From positions 26,313 to 90,312 of the IMG/VR virus record IMGVR_UViG_3300022682_000016: DNA of 64,000 nt, one strand, 5' to 3'. Made by a program: the position numbers and the translations under genes. Under the pieces are notes generated by a model. It made no database searches. It was not told the DNA's origin and saw nothing but the letters and a program-made list of their open reading frames with translations. Every line of letters begins with the position of its first letter. The stretch's first letter is position 1. The DNA is from a virus. Below are positions 15,995 to 25,366 of the stretch, piece after piece.

Positions 15995-16489
15995 ATGAAG
16001 CGTACAATTATCTCACTGGTCTTGTTTATGTTCTCAATTCCAATGGCTGCTAAGATTACTGGGACAGGTGGATTTTGGTTAGGGATGTCAAAAAAACAAG
16101 TCGAAAATGTTAGTATAAGATACGATAACCCTGAACGGAAAGAAAACAGCTATGTTATAGAAAATGTTACTATGCCCGGTGTAGCGTTACCTACAACAAT
16201 TTATATAAATTTTAATGAGTATATGAAAGTAAATAACATTAAAGTTGCACTTTTTGGTACCATGAATCAAATGTCATATACACTTGAATCTAAATATGGA
16301 GAATATACTGGTAGTTATAAAAAATTGGTAATGTTTTGTGGTGCAACAACTGTTAGATATTGGCATATTAATGGGCGAATATTAAAACTTTCAGATAGCG
16401 GAGGAAATAATATTTATATTGAATATTTAGATCATAAAGAGGCTAACCGGTTATTAAGAGAACTTAACAAACATAAAAGTGCTTTTTAA
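15995..16489 (+). CDS. Secreted/periplasmic protein, 164 aa
   Basis: A clear Sec signal peptide (about 1-19: basic start, hydrophobic core, PMAA cleavage region) is followed by about 145 residues of mixed beta strands with no recognised motif and no further membrane segment. There is an AAAGGAGA ribosome site. It follows the type IX cargo gene by 42 bases and is probably cotranscribed from P4. The pair looks like a moron that changes the host envelope (inference). It is the last rightward gene; the convergent leftward gene ends 12 bases away. Confidence 0.65.
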   Translation: MKRTIISLVLFMFSIPMAAKITGTGGFWLGMSKKQVENVSIRYDNPERKENSYVIENVTMPGVALPTTIYINFNEYMKVNNIKVALFGTMNQMSYTLESKYGEYTGSYKKLVMFCGATTVRYWHINGRILKLSDSGGNNIYIEYLDHKEANRLLRELNKHKSAF

Positions 16490-16501
16490 ATAATAAACTA
16501 T

Positions 16502-17110
16502 TTAAGGTGTATTAAATCCTGTCAAAGCAAAGAAAGAACCGTCTTTAACAGCCATTAATGGTGATCTGAATGGATCCATAATCGGTTTCTTATCCTCATC
16601 TAGTGGAGGTGTATATAAACACCCTAAAACAACTCCCTCAATGATTCCATTAGAATCCAGTGGCGGGTAATATGCATAACCATTATTAAGATTCACCTTA
16701 ACAATTGCTGAGCTTAGGTAAAATTCCACCTCCACCCGTCTTTTTGTTGGTCTGGGTAGACATATATGTGGATGGTCTTGATAGTCCAATAATGCCGGTT
16801 CTGAGCGTCTTCTAAGGCACAGATAACCAAATGCACCGACTGTTGAGAAGTCCAACTTTACCCATGTTCGGTCATCAACTGCTAATCGATTACCATACCC
16901 ATCATAAGCAACTCCTGAATTGACCAAGACATATCCATTATTAGTTTGTCCAAGAATCTCAAAATTCCCATCTGTTACAGAATTTTTAGGTGCTGTAAAT
17001 CCATTATAGGAACTGCTGCAAGAAGAACTTGAAAAGCTACTACTACTACAAGAAGAGCTTGAACAACTGGAAAATGATGAGCTTGATGAACTACTGCTAC
17101 TTGAAGACAT
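16502..17110 (-). CDS. Polyserine-headed virion surface protein, 202 aa
   Basis: The N-terminal 34 residues are a Ser run broken by Phe and Cys (patterns such as SFSSCSSSS). The remainder is a beta-rich domain that resembles the later part of the protein at 24807: G-V-AYDGYGNRLAVDD, then KLDFSTVGAFGYLCLR, compared with VGFDQQGRRL and SGYLCVKAY there. It is the last gene of the leftward arm, 19 bases after the giant polyserine protein. An AAGGAAA ribosome site precedes the ATG. Probably part of a fibre or surface appendage with the giant protein. Confidence 0.7.
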   Translation of the reverse strand: MSSSSSSSSSSSFSSCSSSSCSSSSFSSSSCSSSYNGFTAPKNSVTDGNFEILGQTNNGYVLVNSGVAYDGYGNRLAVDDRTWVKLDFSTVGAFGYLCLRRRSEPALLDYQDHPHICLPRPTKRRVEVEFYLSSAIVKVNLNNGYAYYPPLDSNGIIEGVVLGCLYTPPLDEDKKPIMDPFRSPLMAVKDGSFFALTGFNTP

Positions 17111-17129
17111 TGTTTATTTCCTTAACTAT

Positions 17130-20100
17130 TTATCGTCTATCTACAATTCCGGGATATTTCATAAGACCTGTAAAGTGATTCCCAATAGCATTACGAGTAA
17201 GCTCCTCATAAGCTGTCATATCGTCCTGAGATAAAGCATATCCTCTATTAAATACAAATCTAGGAACACCTTTAAAAGGATCGTGTAAGAAGTCTTCTAT
17301 CTTTGAATCTGGTATGAATACCACACCTTCTTCAACAGCTGCCTCTGTAACAGTTCTTTCAAGAGCTGTAAAACTTGACCCAGAGACTGAGGAAGAAGAG
17401 CAGCTTGAAAAGCTGGAGGATGATGAGCTTAAAGAAGATGAACAACTACTACTAGATGATGGAGATTCACTAGAAGAACAACTACTGCTTGAGCAACTGG
17501 ATTCACTCATTGATGAGCTGGAACAGCTACTAAATGAGGAGGAACTTGATTCACTTGAGGATGAGCTGGAACAACTTAAACCACTACTTTCAGAAGATGA
17601 TGATTCACTGCTTGAAGAAGAACTGCTTGAGGAAGATGGGAAAATCCAGTTAGTGTTGCTCCCACCATCAACACTTGTTCCGTCTGAAGCATCAACTGCG
17701 CTACCAAAAGAAGCGTTACTGTTAGAAACATCCACATAGGTTACCGATGGACTTGATTCATCAATATCTAAATTCCAAGAACCTGATCCTAATGTTTGTA
17801 GAGTTAATAAGTTTCCTGAAGCACCATCCCAAGAAATAACATTAAAATTGAATGTTCCCGAGTTTGAAAAGGATACTGTATCACCTTCTCTAAGAGTCAT
17901 TAATCCAAAGGTAGAGAATGCAGATGTGAATGATATCGATAATTCTCCACCAGTTAAGGATTGTATATTTGGAAACACCGAGTTATCAAAATCGTAACTA
18001 CCATTAGCTGCAATTATAAATGTACCTGTAATACCTACAGACACAGTATCAAATGTAGCACCGCCTCTAAAGTAAACATTTGAACCGGCTGTTAAGGTAC
18101 AGTTGTCGAGATCCCAATTAGTAGCGTCTAAATATGCATTGGCCGTTGAGGTGATATTAGCAGTAGATGATAAGGTAGTTGCTTTTAAACCACCATTAGA
18201 AACATCCTCATCAACATTGAAGGTATATGAACTTCCTCCTGTTATTGATACAACACCTAAATTAGTATCTCTATCAGCTTTTATAGTAATGCTTGAAGTT
18301 AATGGGAATCTCCAAGTACCTCCAGTAGTTACAGTCGTTGGTCGTATTGTAGAACTTTCCTTAATAACTATTGTACCGGAAGATATATTTACAGAACCTC
18401 CAACAATACTTGAAGCATCCTCCACAGTAAGGGTTCGACCATTAATGTTAAGTGTTTGAGAATAACTCGAAAATGTTATAGAGTTACAATTAGCATCTGA
18501 GTGTATTGGGCAATCTCTAGTAGAATTACTATCAAAAATTACATCGTCAGATATTGTAGGAACACCTGCACCCCCAGAACCGCCAGAAACTACTGACCAA
18601 TTAAGTGGATCATTCCATGTTGGGTATGTTCCATCAGAAACGTAATACAAAGCACCAGTTGGACTCTGTGATGAAGATGATGAGGAACTTGGACTAGTAG
18701 ATGTACTACTACTTGAACAAGAACTGTTACTTTCTGATGAGGATGAACTGCTTGAACTCACACTTTCAGAAGATGATGAACTACTGGATGAATTACTACT
18801 TGAACTTGAACAAGAACTTGAACTAAAAGAACTGCTAGATGAACAAGAACTGGTGCTTTCAGAAGATGATGAACTACTGGATGAATTACTACTACTACTT
18901 GAACAAGAACCCACACTTTCAGAAGATGATGAACTACTGGATGAACTTATTGACGATATACTAGAAGAAGATGATGAGGATGAAGAAGATCCTACGAAAT
19001 CCCAGTTAGTGTTACCAGTACCATCAACGTTTGTTCCATCGGATGCATCCACCTCATTTGTAGCAGTAGAATCTTGTACTGCTACATAAGATACAGTCAT
19101 ACCGGCAGGGTTATCATAAAACCATTCAGACCCTGGTGTCGTGCTATTTAGAGTTACTAAATTGCCTGAGGTACCATCAATGTCACCAGCTGTGTAAGCA
19201 TCAATCTGAACAGTCTCTCCAGCAGTCACGTCTATAGCTTTTCCAGGTTCAATTAACCATCTATTGAAATGGGCAGTGTCAGCTATTACAGCTGTTCCTG
19301 TATGATTGAAAATTACGTCATAAAGAGTATTTCCTGCTGATGTTAATGTAGGGGCTGAACCTGTAAACGTTATTTGAGATGTGCCTGGATCTACGGTAGT
19401 TGTCCCAGTGTTAACCATGGTAAAAGCAGTAGAAATATTCCATATAGATGTCTGAAAGTTAATATTAGCTGTACCATTATTTAGTTGAATATATCTAGAT
19501 GTAGTTATTGTAGAACTTCCATAATTAGAAGTCTTTGTTGACAATGCTTGTCCTGCATAATCATTAATAGAATATCCAGTAGTAATATTATAATTACCAG
19601 TATTGAATTCAGTAACACAGGATGCATTGTTTATCTGATTATTAATGGTTAAATACCATATTGGAGCTGTGCCCTCACCAATATCATCAACTAAGGTATA
19701 TGTTACTGTACCAGCTATTGCTGAACCCACATATATAATAACCCCAGTAGTAGTATTTGGAACATCAATATTTACAGATCCTGCTGAAGTTGTATAAAAA
19801 TTAATTGTTTTATATCCAGTGTGACTTAATAATCCATTATTACTAACAAATGGGGTTCCCGTACCAGTAAGAATTAATGTCGTGGCATTACCTGCCATAT
19901 TTAATTCACCCGTAGCAGATGCAATTGTACAAACACCACCTATGTACAATGATGCAGTGCCTGTTACGGTTGTAGTTTTTCCTGCATAACCACAAGTTAC
20001 ATTATTAAACTTATTGGAATTATTAGTAGCTTTATCTATATCTAAATTACCAGTACCTTGAAGATCCAAGTTACAACCAGTAACTGCTAATGAACTTATT

Positions 20101-23100
20101 GTATTACCAATATGAAAGTCTCCATCGCCCGTCATCGTGATGGATCCGTCTAACGTTATTATGTCAGTTCCATCGATTGTTATATCGCTTACCGTTGTAA
20201 TTATTTGTCCGTTTTGGTCAAAGTCACCTGAATCTACTTCTAAAGTGTTTGCTGAAAATGCGTCTTGTAAGGTTATTCCTCCACCAGTATTATTTACTAA
20301 AGCAGTGTATAGAGATTGACCGAACATTGTTATGTCTTGATTAGTGGTTCCATCAAAAGTAACTGACGATGATCCAGAAGTAAGCGTGGTGATAGAACCT
20401 ATTGTCAAATCTCCTTCTACAGTCCATGTCGATGTCTGAAGGTTTATATCTAACGCAGTACCTGTCGATGCACCTAAAGTAGCAACAACAGTATCAACGG
20501 TAGAGGAGCCAAAGTTCACTTCTAATTCACCGCCAGCACCTTCGTTGTATATATCTATTTCTGAGGATGCTGTTAGGTTATAATTGTTTGTATTTACAGT
20601 AACTTTATGGCTATAGGCTGATATTCTAATATCAGGAGCTGTGATATTACCTGCTAGACTGTATGTGGGACCTCCTGACCCAAACCATTGTCTTAGATAC
20701 AGCCCATTAGTAGATGTCCCAGAAAATGTACATGCAGGTACACTTATTGTATCCCCACCTGACCCAAAATAACTAAGTATTAATCTTTTACCCCCATTAA
20801 TAGTGGCCGAAGGATCAATAGTCACTGTCGTAGTAGAGATAGTCCTTACAATTAGATCCGTAGTTATTGTAAGTGTTCCAGATCCTACCGTAAGATCAAC
20901 AGACACCCCCAAATTGTTACTTCCAGTATTTGTGGTAGTCTTTCCAGAGGCAGAACAGGTTATAGAGGCAAACCGTAAGCCAGCATCGTCTATGTCAAGA
21001 TTTCCAGTTCCTTGTAAATCAAGATCACAAGCTGTTAAATCAGAAGCTGCATCTGTTCCCGTTCCTATATGGAAATCACCATCAGCATCTAAAGTTAGAG
21101 CCGCATCTAGTGTAAGAACTCCTGTACCGTCATAGCTAAAGGAACCGGATACGTCTAATGTCTGGCCATTCTGATCAAAAGCTCCAGAATAGTTTGCGTC
21201 TGCTGTTAGTGATAAACAAACAGCTGATGTCGATAAGGTGCAATTTTCTGCACCACTATTAGTATCGAAATATACTGAGTCAGATGCTGTTGGGACACCT
21301 GCACCACCAGAACCCCCAGAAGTAGTTGCCCAATTGTTAGCATTGTCCCAATCGTTATCAGTATCATCATTTACCCAGTATCTTTCTAATGTATCAGAAG
21401 ATGAGGATGATGAGAAAGAAGATGTAGATTCACTAGAACTTGAACAAGAACTAAAACTGGAGCTAGAACTAGAACTTGAACAAGAACTAAAACTGGAGCT
21501 ACTACTAGAGCTAGAACTAGAAGAGGCTCCGGGACCAAAATCCCAATTAAGGTTTGACCCCGAATTAGTACTAGTTCCGTCTGTAGCATCAATGGTAACA
21601 CCACCAAATGCATCTGATAACTGAACATCTACATATGAAACCGCCATATCACCACCCCCACCTGGGGAGTTGGTGACTATAAGATTCCAATGAGTAGCTC
21701 CCGAAGCTCTAAGAACTATTATATCACTAGAAGCACCTATCCAATCCAATACATCTGCTTCTACAGTAATACCAGATGTAAATGTCACAGTAGCGAAAGG
21801 TCTAATATAAAAAGTATCACTAATCACAACATCACCAGTAATGTTCATATCCGGAGTGCTATCGTCACCGAGACTAAGCTTATATATTGTCTCACCATTA
21901 AAATCAATGTCACATGTGGTAGCAGTATCAAATAACCAAGTAACAACCGAATCAGAAATAGAAGCACCTGTCACAGTAAAATCATTTCTAATTGTTATTG
22001 TACCTCCATTAGCTGTTGTAAATGTGCCACTAGACAATGTAGACGCACCTGACAATCTGAGATCTGCACCTGATAGGCTAAAAGCCGCTCCTGAAAGATT
22101 AAGTGTATCCTCAAATGCAACAAATTCCTCCATAAAAAATGTACCGCCATTAAGTACGGCAGCCCCACTAACATATAATGGAGCATTACGATTAGAAAAA
22201 GTTCCTGAAGTAAGTGTTAAATTATCGCATCTATAATTAGTTGCGGAAGAATATCCATATACGGTAGAGCTACCTGCATCTATTTCTATATTACCTATAC
22301 TAACAATAAATCCATCAGGGAGATCAAATACTTGAATTCCGGATACAGGACCAAATACTATTAAACCAGAAGCATTCTTTGTAAAGTATGCGCCTGCTAT
22401 TGTAAAGGCTGAGTCAGCACCTATGAAATTTATTGTTTGGGCACCTTGAACAAATGACCCGCCATCAAAATCAACATCACCTTTACAAGTAATTGTGCCT
22501 GTACCTCCAGTAAAAGTACCTCCTGTAATGCGAAAACCTTCTGATGTCTTACCGTCAAAAATCCATGCTGCATTTCCTTGAGTTACAGATCCACCAGAAA
22601 GTAGAAATTTATATGTACTACCCCAAGTTATTGTAGAAGTTCCCCCAGTTCCTGATGAAGAGTTAAAAGATCCATTTGAACCTAACTCACTATATTGTGT
22701 ATCATGAGTAGTTGTAAAGTCGTATCCGTCCGTAACCCATGCTATGGTAGACCCAGAAGGTCCACATGTTAACGAGTCAAGTGTTACATTTTCACTTTGT
22801 GTAAGAGTAAATGTACCTGTACCACTGGCTGAATTTGACATTCTAACATGATTAGATAAACCAGAAACAAACCCTAAAATAGTGCCACTACCAGCTGCTG
22901 AGTTTTGAATTACTACATCCAAAGAACTATTTGTAATGTCCGAACCTGTTACAAAGTCTATTATGGTACCTTTAGATCCGGATCCTACAAAAGTAAGATT
23001 AACAATGTTAGTGTTATTAAAAGTACCACCATTAAGTACAAATGAATTAGAGAAATTAGTATTTGTAAACACTTCACAAGTGTAGCCAGAGTCTGCTATT

Positions 23101-24794
23101 TTAATGTCATAAAATGTACCACTAACAGAAAGTAGTGCTGAACGTTTAGCATATAAAGTTCCTGTTTCAGGAGTTACTGTACAACTAATATCCAAAGCAC
23201 TTCCTGCGCTGGTATTGTTTCCAGTAAGAGTACCGCTACCCATAATAAGAGTAAAACCAGCTTCTGATAAAGTAATATCACTCTCAACTGTCAAATTATT
23301 ATCATTAAGGTCCAGACTATTAGATGCACCAGCAGTATCATTTAAAGTATTACATACTCCATTAGAACTTAACGTACATGCTGGTGAATTATCGTCAAAA
23401 TACACATCGTTACTAGTTGTAGGAACACCTGCTCCTCCAGGACCGCCACTGTATGTTGACCAGTTATCCGATGTATTCCAGTCACTATCTGTATCACCTA
23501 CAAAATATCGATCATTAGGATCTGGAGAAGCAGAACTCGATGAAGAACATGAACTACTAAAACTTGAACTAGAAGAACATGAACTACTAAAACTTGAACT
23601 AGAAGAACATGAACTGAAGGAACTTGAACTATTACTACTACTAGAGGATGAGGAAGTTATAAATGTCCAGTTAGTATTATTTAGACTATTTGTACCATTA
23701 ATATCAGTAATATCATCACCAGAACTTGCGTCACTATCTTTAACGTCAACATAATACACATTGGTAGAACCAACACCATCACCTACATCTAAACTCCATT
23801 GATCTCCATCAGAATCTGATCTCAATGTTATTGGATTCCCATCGACACCTACCCAAGAAATGGCGTCAAATGTGAACGTATCTGTATTATTAAATTTACA
23901 AGAATTTCCAGGATTTAATGTAAACGTACCATCTACTCTAAACGATTCGTTAAACGTGACATCGCCCGTAGAGTCAGATGCTAATTCGAGGTCAAATATT
24001 ACCTCCCCATCACCAAAATCAATAGTAGTCGCATTTGAACCGTTATCTATAATCCACGTTTCATTTGTGTGGGTAATTGTTGAATCACTACTATTATCTA
24101 TAGTCCTAGCTGTTATAGAACCATTACCTCCCTGAAAGGTTAGGGTAGTAGATGCTCCCATAGTAAATGTATACACTACACTTAAATTGTATGTAAATGA
24201 ATTATTAAACTGAAATTCGCCAGAAACTATTGTAAAATAGTTACATAAAATATCACTACCAATATTGTATGGATCACTACCTCCCGATCGGTTAACATCT
24301 ATATTACCTAAGTTAGTACCACTAGCATCTGATATAGAATAAGCCCCATTAACTGAGTCTAATATTAATTTTCCAGATCCGCTAGTAAAAGTTGCATTTT
24401 CACCAATAGATACATTTCCCTTACATGTTGCTTGAGCGTTTCCCTGTATATACGTGACATCTACGCTATTACCAATACTTAGTAGAGAGTTATATGTTAT
24501 TGTTGAAGTACCTCCAGTTCCCGAATTAGAATCAAATGTACCTGCTGTTTGGGCAAAGAAACCTGCTAATGTCAAATTATAGCCATCAGTAGATATTGTG
24601 GCAGATGCATTTTGTATATACAGGGCATTAACAGACACATCCACATCAAAGGTACAATCGTTTGTTTGATCGAAGTAAACATTGTCGCTAACACCCGGTA
24701 TACTGGCACCTCCACTACCTCCTGAAGATGTGGACCAATTACCAGTATCGTTCCATGTATTATCAACAGCACCTATAAAATATCTATCAGCCAT
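17130..24794 (-). CDS. Giant polyserine-linked repeat protein, 2554 aa, probable adhesin/fibre
   Basis: Four large beta-rich units are joined by polyserine linkers. Each unit opens with a W-N-x4-NWS-x2-SGGxGGAxxP-x3-D-x-V-F-D motif (for example NTWNDTGNWSTSSGGSGG) and closes with a DGT...NTNWxF motif. Between these lie many short Ser/Thr/Gly-rich strands resembling a beta-helix. Units lie at about 24794-23656, 23523-21531, 21393-18992 and 18664-17639. The Ser-rich linkers contain Cys, Phe, Glu and Asn at intervals. The C-terminal 80 residues (17130-17383) are non-repetitive and resemble the N-terminus of the protein at 24807. No catalytic motif is seen. Position among tail fibre genes suggests a long flexible host-binding appendage. 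The ATG has a GGAGTAG site. Confidence 0.8.
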   Translation of the reverse strand: MADRYFIGAVDNTWNDTGNWSTSSGGSGGASIPGVSDNVYFDQTNDCTFDVDVSVNALYIQNASATISTDGYNLTLAGFFAQTAGTFDSNSGTGGTSTITYNSLLSIGNSVDVTYIQGNAQATCKGNVSIGENATFTSGSGKLILDSVNGAYSISDASGTNLGNIDVNRSGGSDPYNIGSDILCNYFTIVSGEFQFNNSFTYNLSVVYTFTMGASTTLTFQGGNGSITARTIDNSSDSTITHTNETWIIDNGSNATTIDFGDGEVIFDLELASDSTGDVTFNESFRVDGTFTLNPGNSCKFNNTDTFTFDAISWVGVDGNPITLRSDSDGDQWSLDVGDGVGSTNVYYVDVKDSDASSGDDITDINGTNSLNNTNWTFITSSSSSSSNSSSSFSSCSSSSSFSSSCSSSSSFSSSCSSSSSASPDPNDRYFVGDTDSDWNTSDNWSTYSGGPGGAGVPTTSNDVYFDDNSPACTLSSNGVCNTLNDTAGASNSLDLNDNNLTVESDITLSEAGFTLIMGSGTLTGNNTSAGSALDISCTVTPETGTLYAKRSALLSVSGTFYDIKIADSGYTCEVFTNTNFSNSFVLNGGTFNNTNIVNLTFVGSGSKGTIIDFVTGSDITNSSLDVVIQNSAAGSGTILGFVSGLSNHVRMSNSASGTGTFTLTQSENVTLDSLTCGPSGSTIAWVTDGYDFTTTHDTQYSELGSNGSFNSSSGTGGTSTITWGSTYKFLLSGGSVTQGNAAWIFDGKTSEGFRITGGTFTGGTGTITCKGDVDFDGGSFVQGAQTINFIGADSAFTIAGAYFTKNASGLIVFGPVSGIQVFDLPDGFIVSIGNIEIDAGSSTVYGYSSATNYRCDNLTLTSGTFSNRNAPLYVSGAAVLNGGTFFMEEFVAFEDTLNLSGAAFSLSGADLRLSGASTLSSGTFTTANGGTITIRNDFTVTGASISDSVVTWLFDTATTCDIDFNGETIYKLSLGDDSTPDMNITGDVVISDTFYIRPFATVTFTSGITVEADVLDWIGASSDIIVLRASGATHWNLIVTNSPGGGGDMAVSYVDVQLSDAFGGVTIDATDGTSTNSGSNLNWDFGPGASSSSSSSSSSSFSSCSSSSSSSSFSSCSSSSESTSSFSSSSSSDTLERYWVNDDTDNDWDNANNWATTSGGSGGAGVPTASDSVYFDTNSGAENCTLSTSAVCLSLTADANYSGAFDQNGQTLDVSGSFSYDGTGVLTLDAALTLDADGDFHIGTGTDAASDLTACDLDLQGTGNLDIDDAGLRFASITCSASGKTTTNTGSNNLGVSVDLTVGSGTLTITTDLIVRTISTTTVTIDPSATINGGKRLILSYFGSGGDTISVPACTFSGTSTNGLYLRQWFGSGGPTYSLAGNITAPDIRISAYSHKVTVNTNNYNLTASSEIDIYNEGAGGELEVNFGSSTVDTVVATLGASTGTALDINLQTSTWTVEGDLTIGSITTLTSGSSSVTFDGTTNQDITMFGQSLYTALVNNTGGGITLQDAFSANTLEVDSGDFDQNGQIITTVSDITIDGTDIITLDGSITMTGDGDFHIGNTISSLAVTGCNLDLQGTGNLDIDKATNNSNKFNNVTCGYAGKTTTVTGTASLYIGGVCTIASATGELNMAGNATTLILTGTGTPFVSNNGLLSHTGYKTINFYTTSAGSVNIDVPNTTTGVIIYVGSAIAGTVTYTLVDDIGEGTAPIWYLTINNQINNASCVTEFNTGNYNITTGYSINDYAGQALSTKTSNYGSSTITTSRYIQLNNGTANINFQTSIWNISTAFTMVNTGTTTVDPGTSQITFTGSAPTLTSAGNTLYDVIFNHTGTAVIADTAHFNRWLIEPGKAIDVTAGETVQIDAYTAGDIDGTSGNLVTLNSTTPGSEWFYDNPAGMTVSYVAVQDSTATNEVDASDGTNVDGTGNTNWDFVGSSSSSSSSSSISSISSSSSSSSSESVGSCSSSSSNSSSSSSSSESTSSCSSSSSFSSSSCSSSSSNSSSSSSSSESVSSSSSSSSESNSSCSSSSTSTSPSSSSSSSQSPTGALYYVSDGTYPTWNDPLNWSVVSGGSGGAGVPTISDDVIFDSNSTRDCPIHSDANCNSITFSSYSQTLNINGRTLTVEDASSIVGGSVNISSGTIVIKESSTIRPTTVTTGGTWRFPLTSSITIKADRDTNLGVVSITGGSSYTFNVDEDVSNGGLKATTLSSTANITSTANAYLDATNWDLDNCTLTAGSNVYFRGGATFDTVSVGITGTFIIAANGSYDFDNSVFPNIQSLTGGELSISFTSAFSTFGLMTLREGDTVSFSNSGTFNFNVISWDGASGNLLTLQTLGSGSWNLDIDESSPSVTYVDVSNSNASFGSAVDASDGTSVDGGSNTNWIFPSSSSSSSSSSESSSSESSGLSCSSSSSSESSSSSFSSCSSSSMSESSCSSSSCSSSESPSSSSSCSSSLSSSSSSFSSCSSSSVSGSSFTALERTVTEAAVEEGVVFIPDSKIEDFLHDPFKGVPRFVFNRGYALSQDDMTAYEELTRNAIGNHFTGLMKYPGIVDRR
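17384..17638 (-). repeat. Polyserine linker 4 of the giant protein
   Basis: Coding stretch of mixed TCN and AGY serine codons with interspersed Cys, Glu, Phe and Met codons, between unit 4 and the C-terminal domain. The opposite strand shows long Glu/Leu-rich open frames that are only its shadow. Confidence 0.8.
18665..18991 (-). repeat. Polyserine linker 3 of the giant protein (longest)
   Basis: About 109 residues, almost all Ser, with recurring blocks such as SSSSSSSESV and SCSSSSS. At the DNA level the blocks recur three times (a 'cactttcagaagatgatga'-like unit), consistent with expansion by unequal exchange. It joins units 3 and 4. Confidence 0.8.
21394..21530 (-). repeat. Polyserine linker 2 of the giant protein
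   Basis: About 45 residues of Ser with Phe and Cys at set places. A longer DNA block (gaacaagaactaaaactgga and neighbours) is present twice. It joins units 2 and 3. Confidence 0.75.
23524..23655 (-). repeat. Polyserine linker 1 with 30-bp tandem repeat
   Basis: From 23542 to 23615 a perfect 30-base unit is repeated about 2.5 times. It encodes a ten-residue block of Ser with one Phe and one Cys (FSSCSSS type). This is a recent in-frame duplication inside the linker joining units 1 and 2. Confidence 0.85.
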
Positions 24795-24806
24795 AATTTA
24801 CTACTC

Positions 24807-25364
24807 CTAAGAACCGTCTCTCATTTTTAGGTACGGTGAACGATTCTCTGTTTGATCAACTTCGTAACTAACACCCGATATTGTTAATTTAGCAATAACT
24901 AATCCATCCCCACCACTGGGGTATATCTTCCCAGCAGAGTTTGTAGATATTGAAAGGTCTACAAAAAACTCAAGTCCAATAGCAGTTTCTACAGCTAAAC
25001 GCTCACCTGTATAAGGATGTATCCTGTAATCAATATTTTTAGGATAAGCCTTAACACATAAGTATCCTGAAGTATAACCTGTACCAGAAGCGGGGAATGA
25101 TAATTTATATGCAGAAGATGCTGGATGATACAACCTCCTCCCCTGCTGATCAAAACCAACACCTTGAGATATTGTTATAGACTGACCAGTAATGTTACCG
25201 ACAACCATGCCAAAAGCAAACCCCGGATTCTCTATAAAATCTTTTGTCCTGTCAGCAAGTTCGGTATTAAAGTACTGTGCTAAAGCATTTAGCATATCCG
25301 CAGTAACATCATAACCATGATGAAAATTTATTGTTGATATTTGTCTAGTATTTTCTAAAACCAT
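24807..25364 (-). CDS. Virion appendage protein, 185 aa
   Basis: The N-terminal helical part (HHGYDVTADMLNALAQYFN) is followed by a beta-rich domain (VGFDQQGRRL, GYLCVKAYP, VETAIGLEFFVD). The first part resembles the C-terminus of the giant protein and the second part resembles the protein at 16502, so three appendage genes share one domain family. It sits between the large tail protein (two-base gap) and the giant protein. An AAGGGTG ribosome site precedes the ATG. Probably a fibre-attachment or baseplate appendage module; not recognised further. Confidence 0.65.
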   Translation of the reverse strand: MVLENTRQISTINFHHGYDVTADMLNALAQYFNTELADRTKDFIENPGFAFGMVVGNITGQSITISQGVGFDQQGRRLYHPASSAYKLSFPASGTGYTSGYLCVKAYPKNIDYRIHPYTGERLAVETAIGLEFFVDLSISTNSAGKIYPSGGDGLVIAKLTISGVSYEVDQTENRSPYLKMRDGS

Positions 25365-25366
25365 AA

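Noticed and set aside
16490-16501. Bidirectional terminator between the convergent arms
   Set aside because: The 12-base gap and its surroundings show no stem with a T-run.
23542-23615. 30-base direct repeats that could suggest a CRISPR array
   Set aside because: The copies are contiguous with no spacers and decode in frame as a Ser/Phe/Cys decapeptide within the giant protein.
17314-23754. Rightward open frames rich in Glu and Leu (17314-17739, 18853-19089, 21238-21624, 23215-23754 and others)
   Set aside because: They are the antisense of polyserine and Ser/Thr-rich coding sequence, whose codons give no stops on the other strand; no ribosome sites and low-complexity products.
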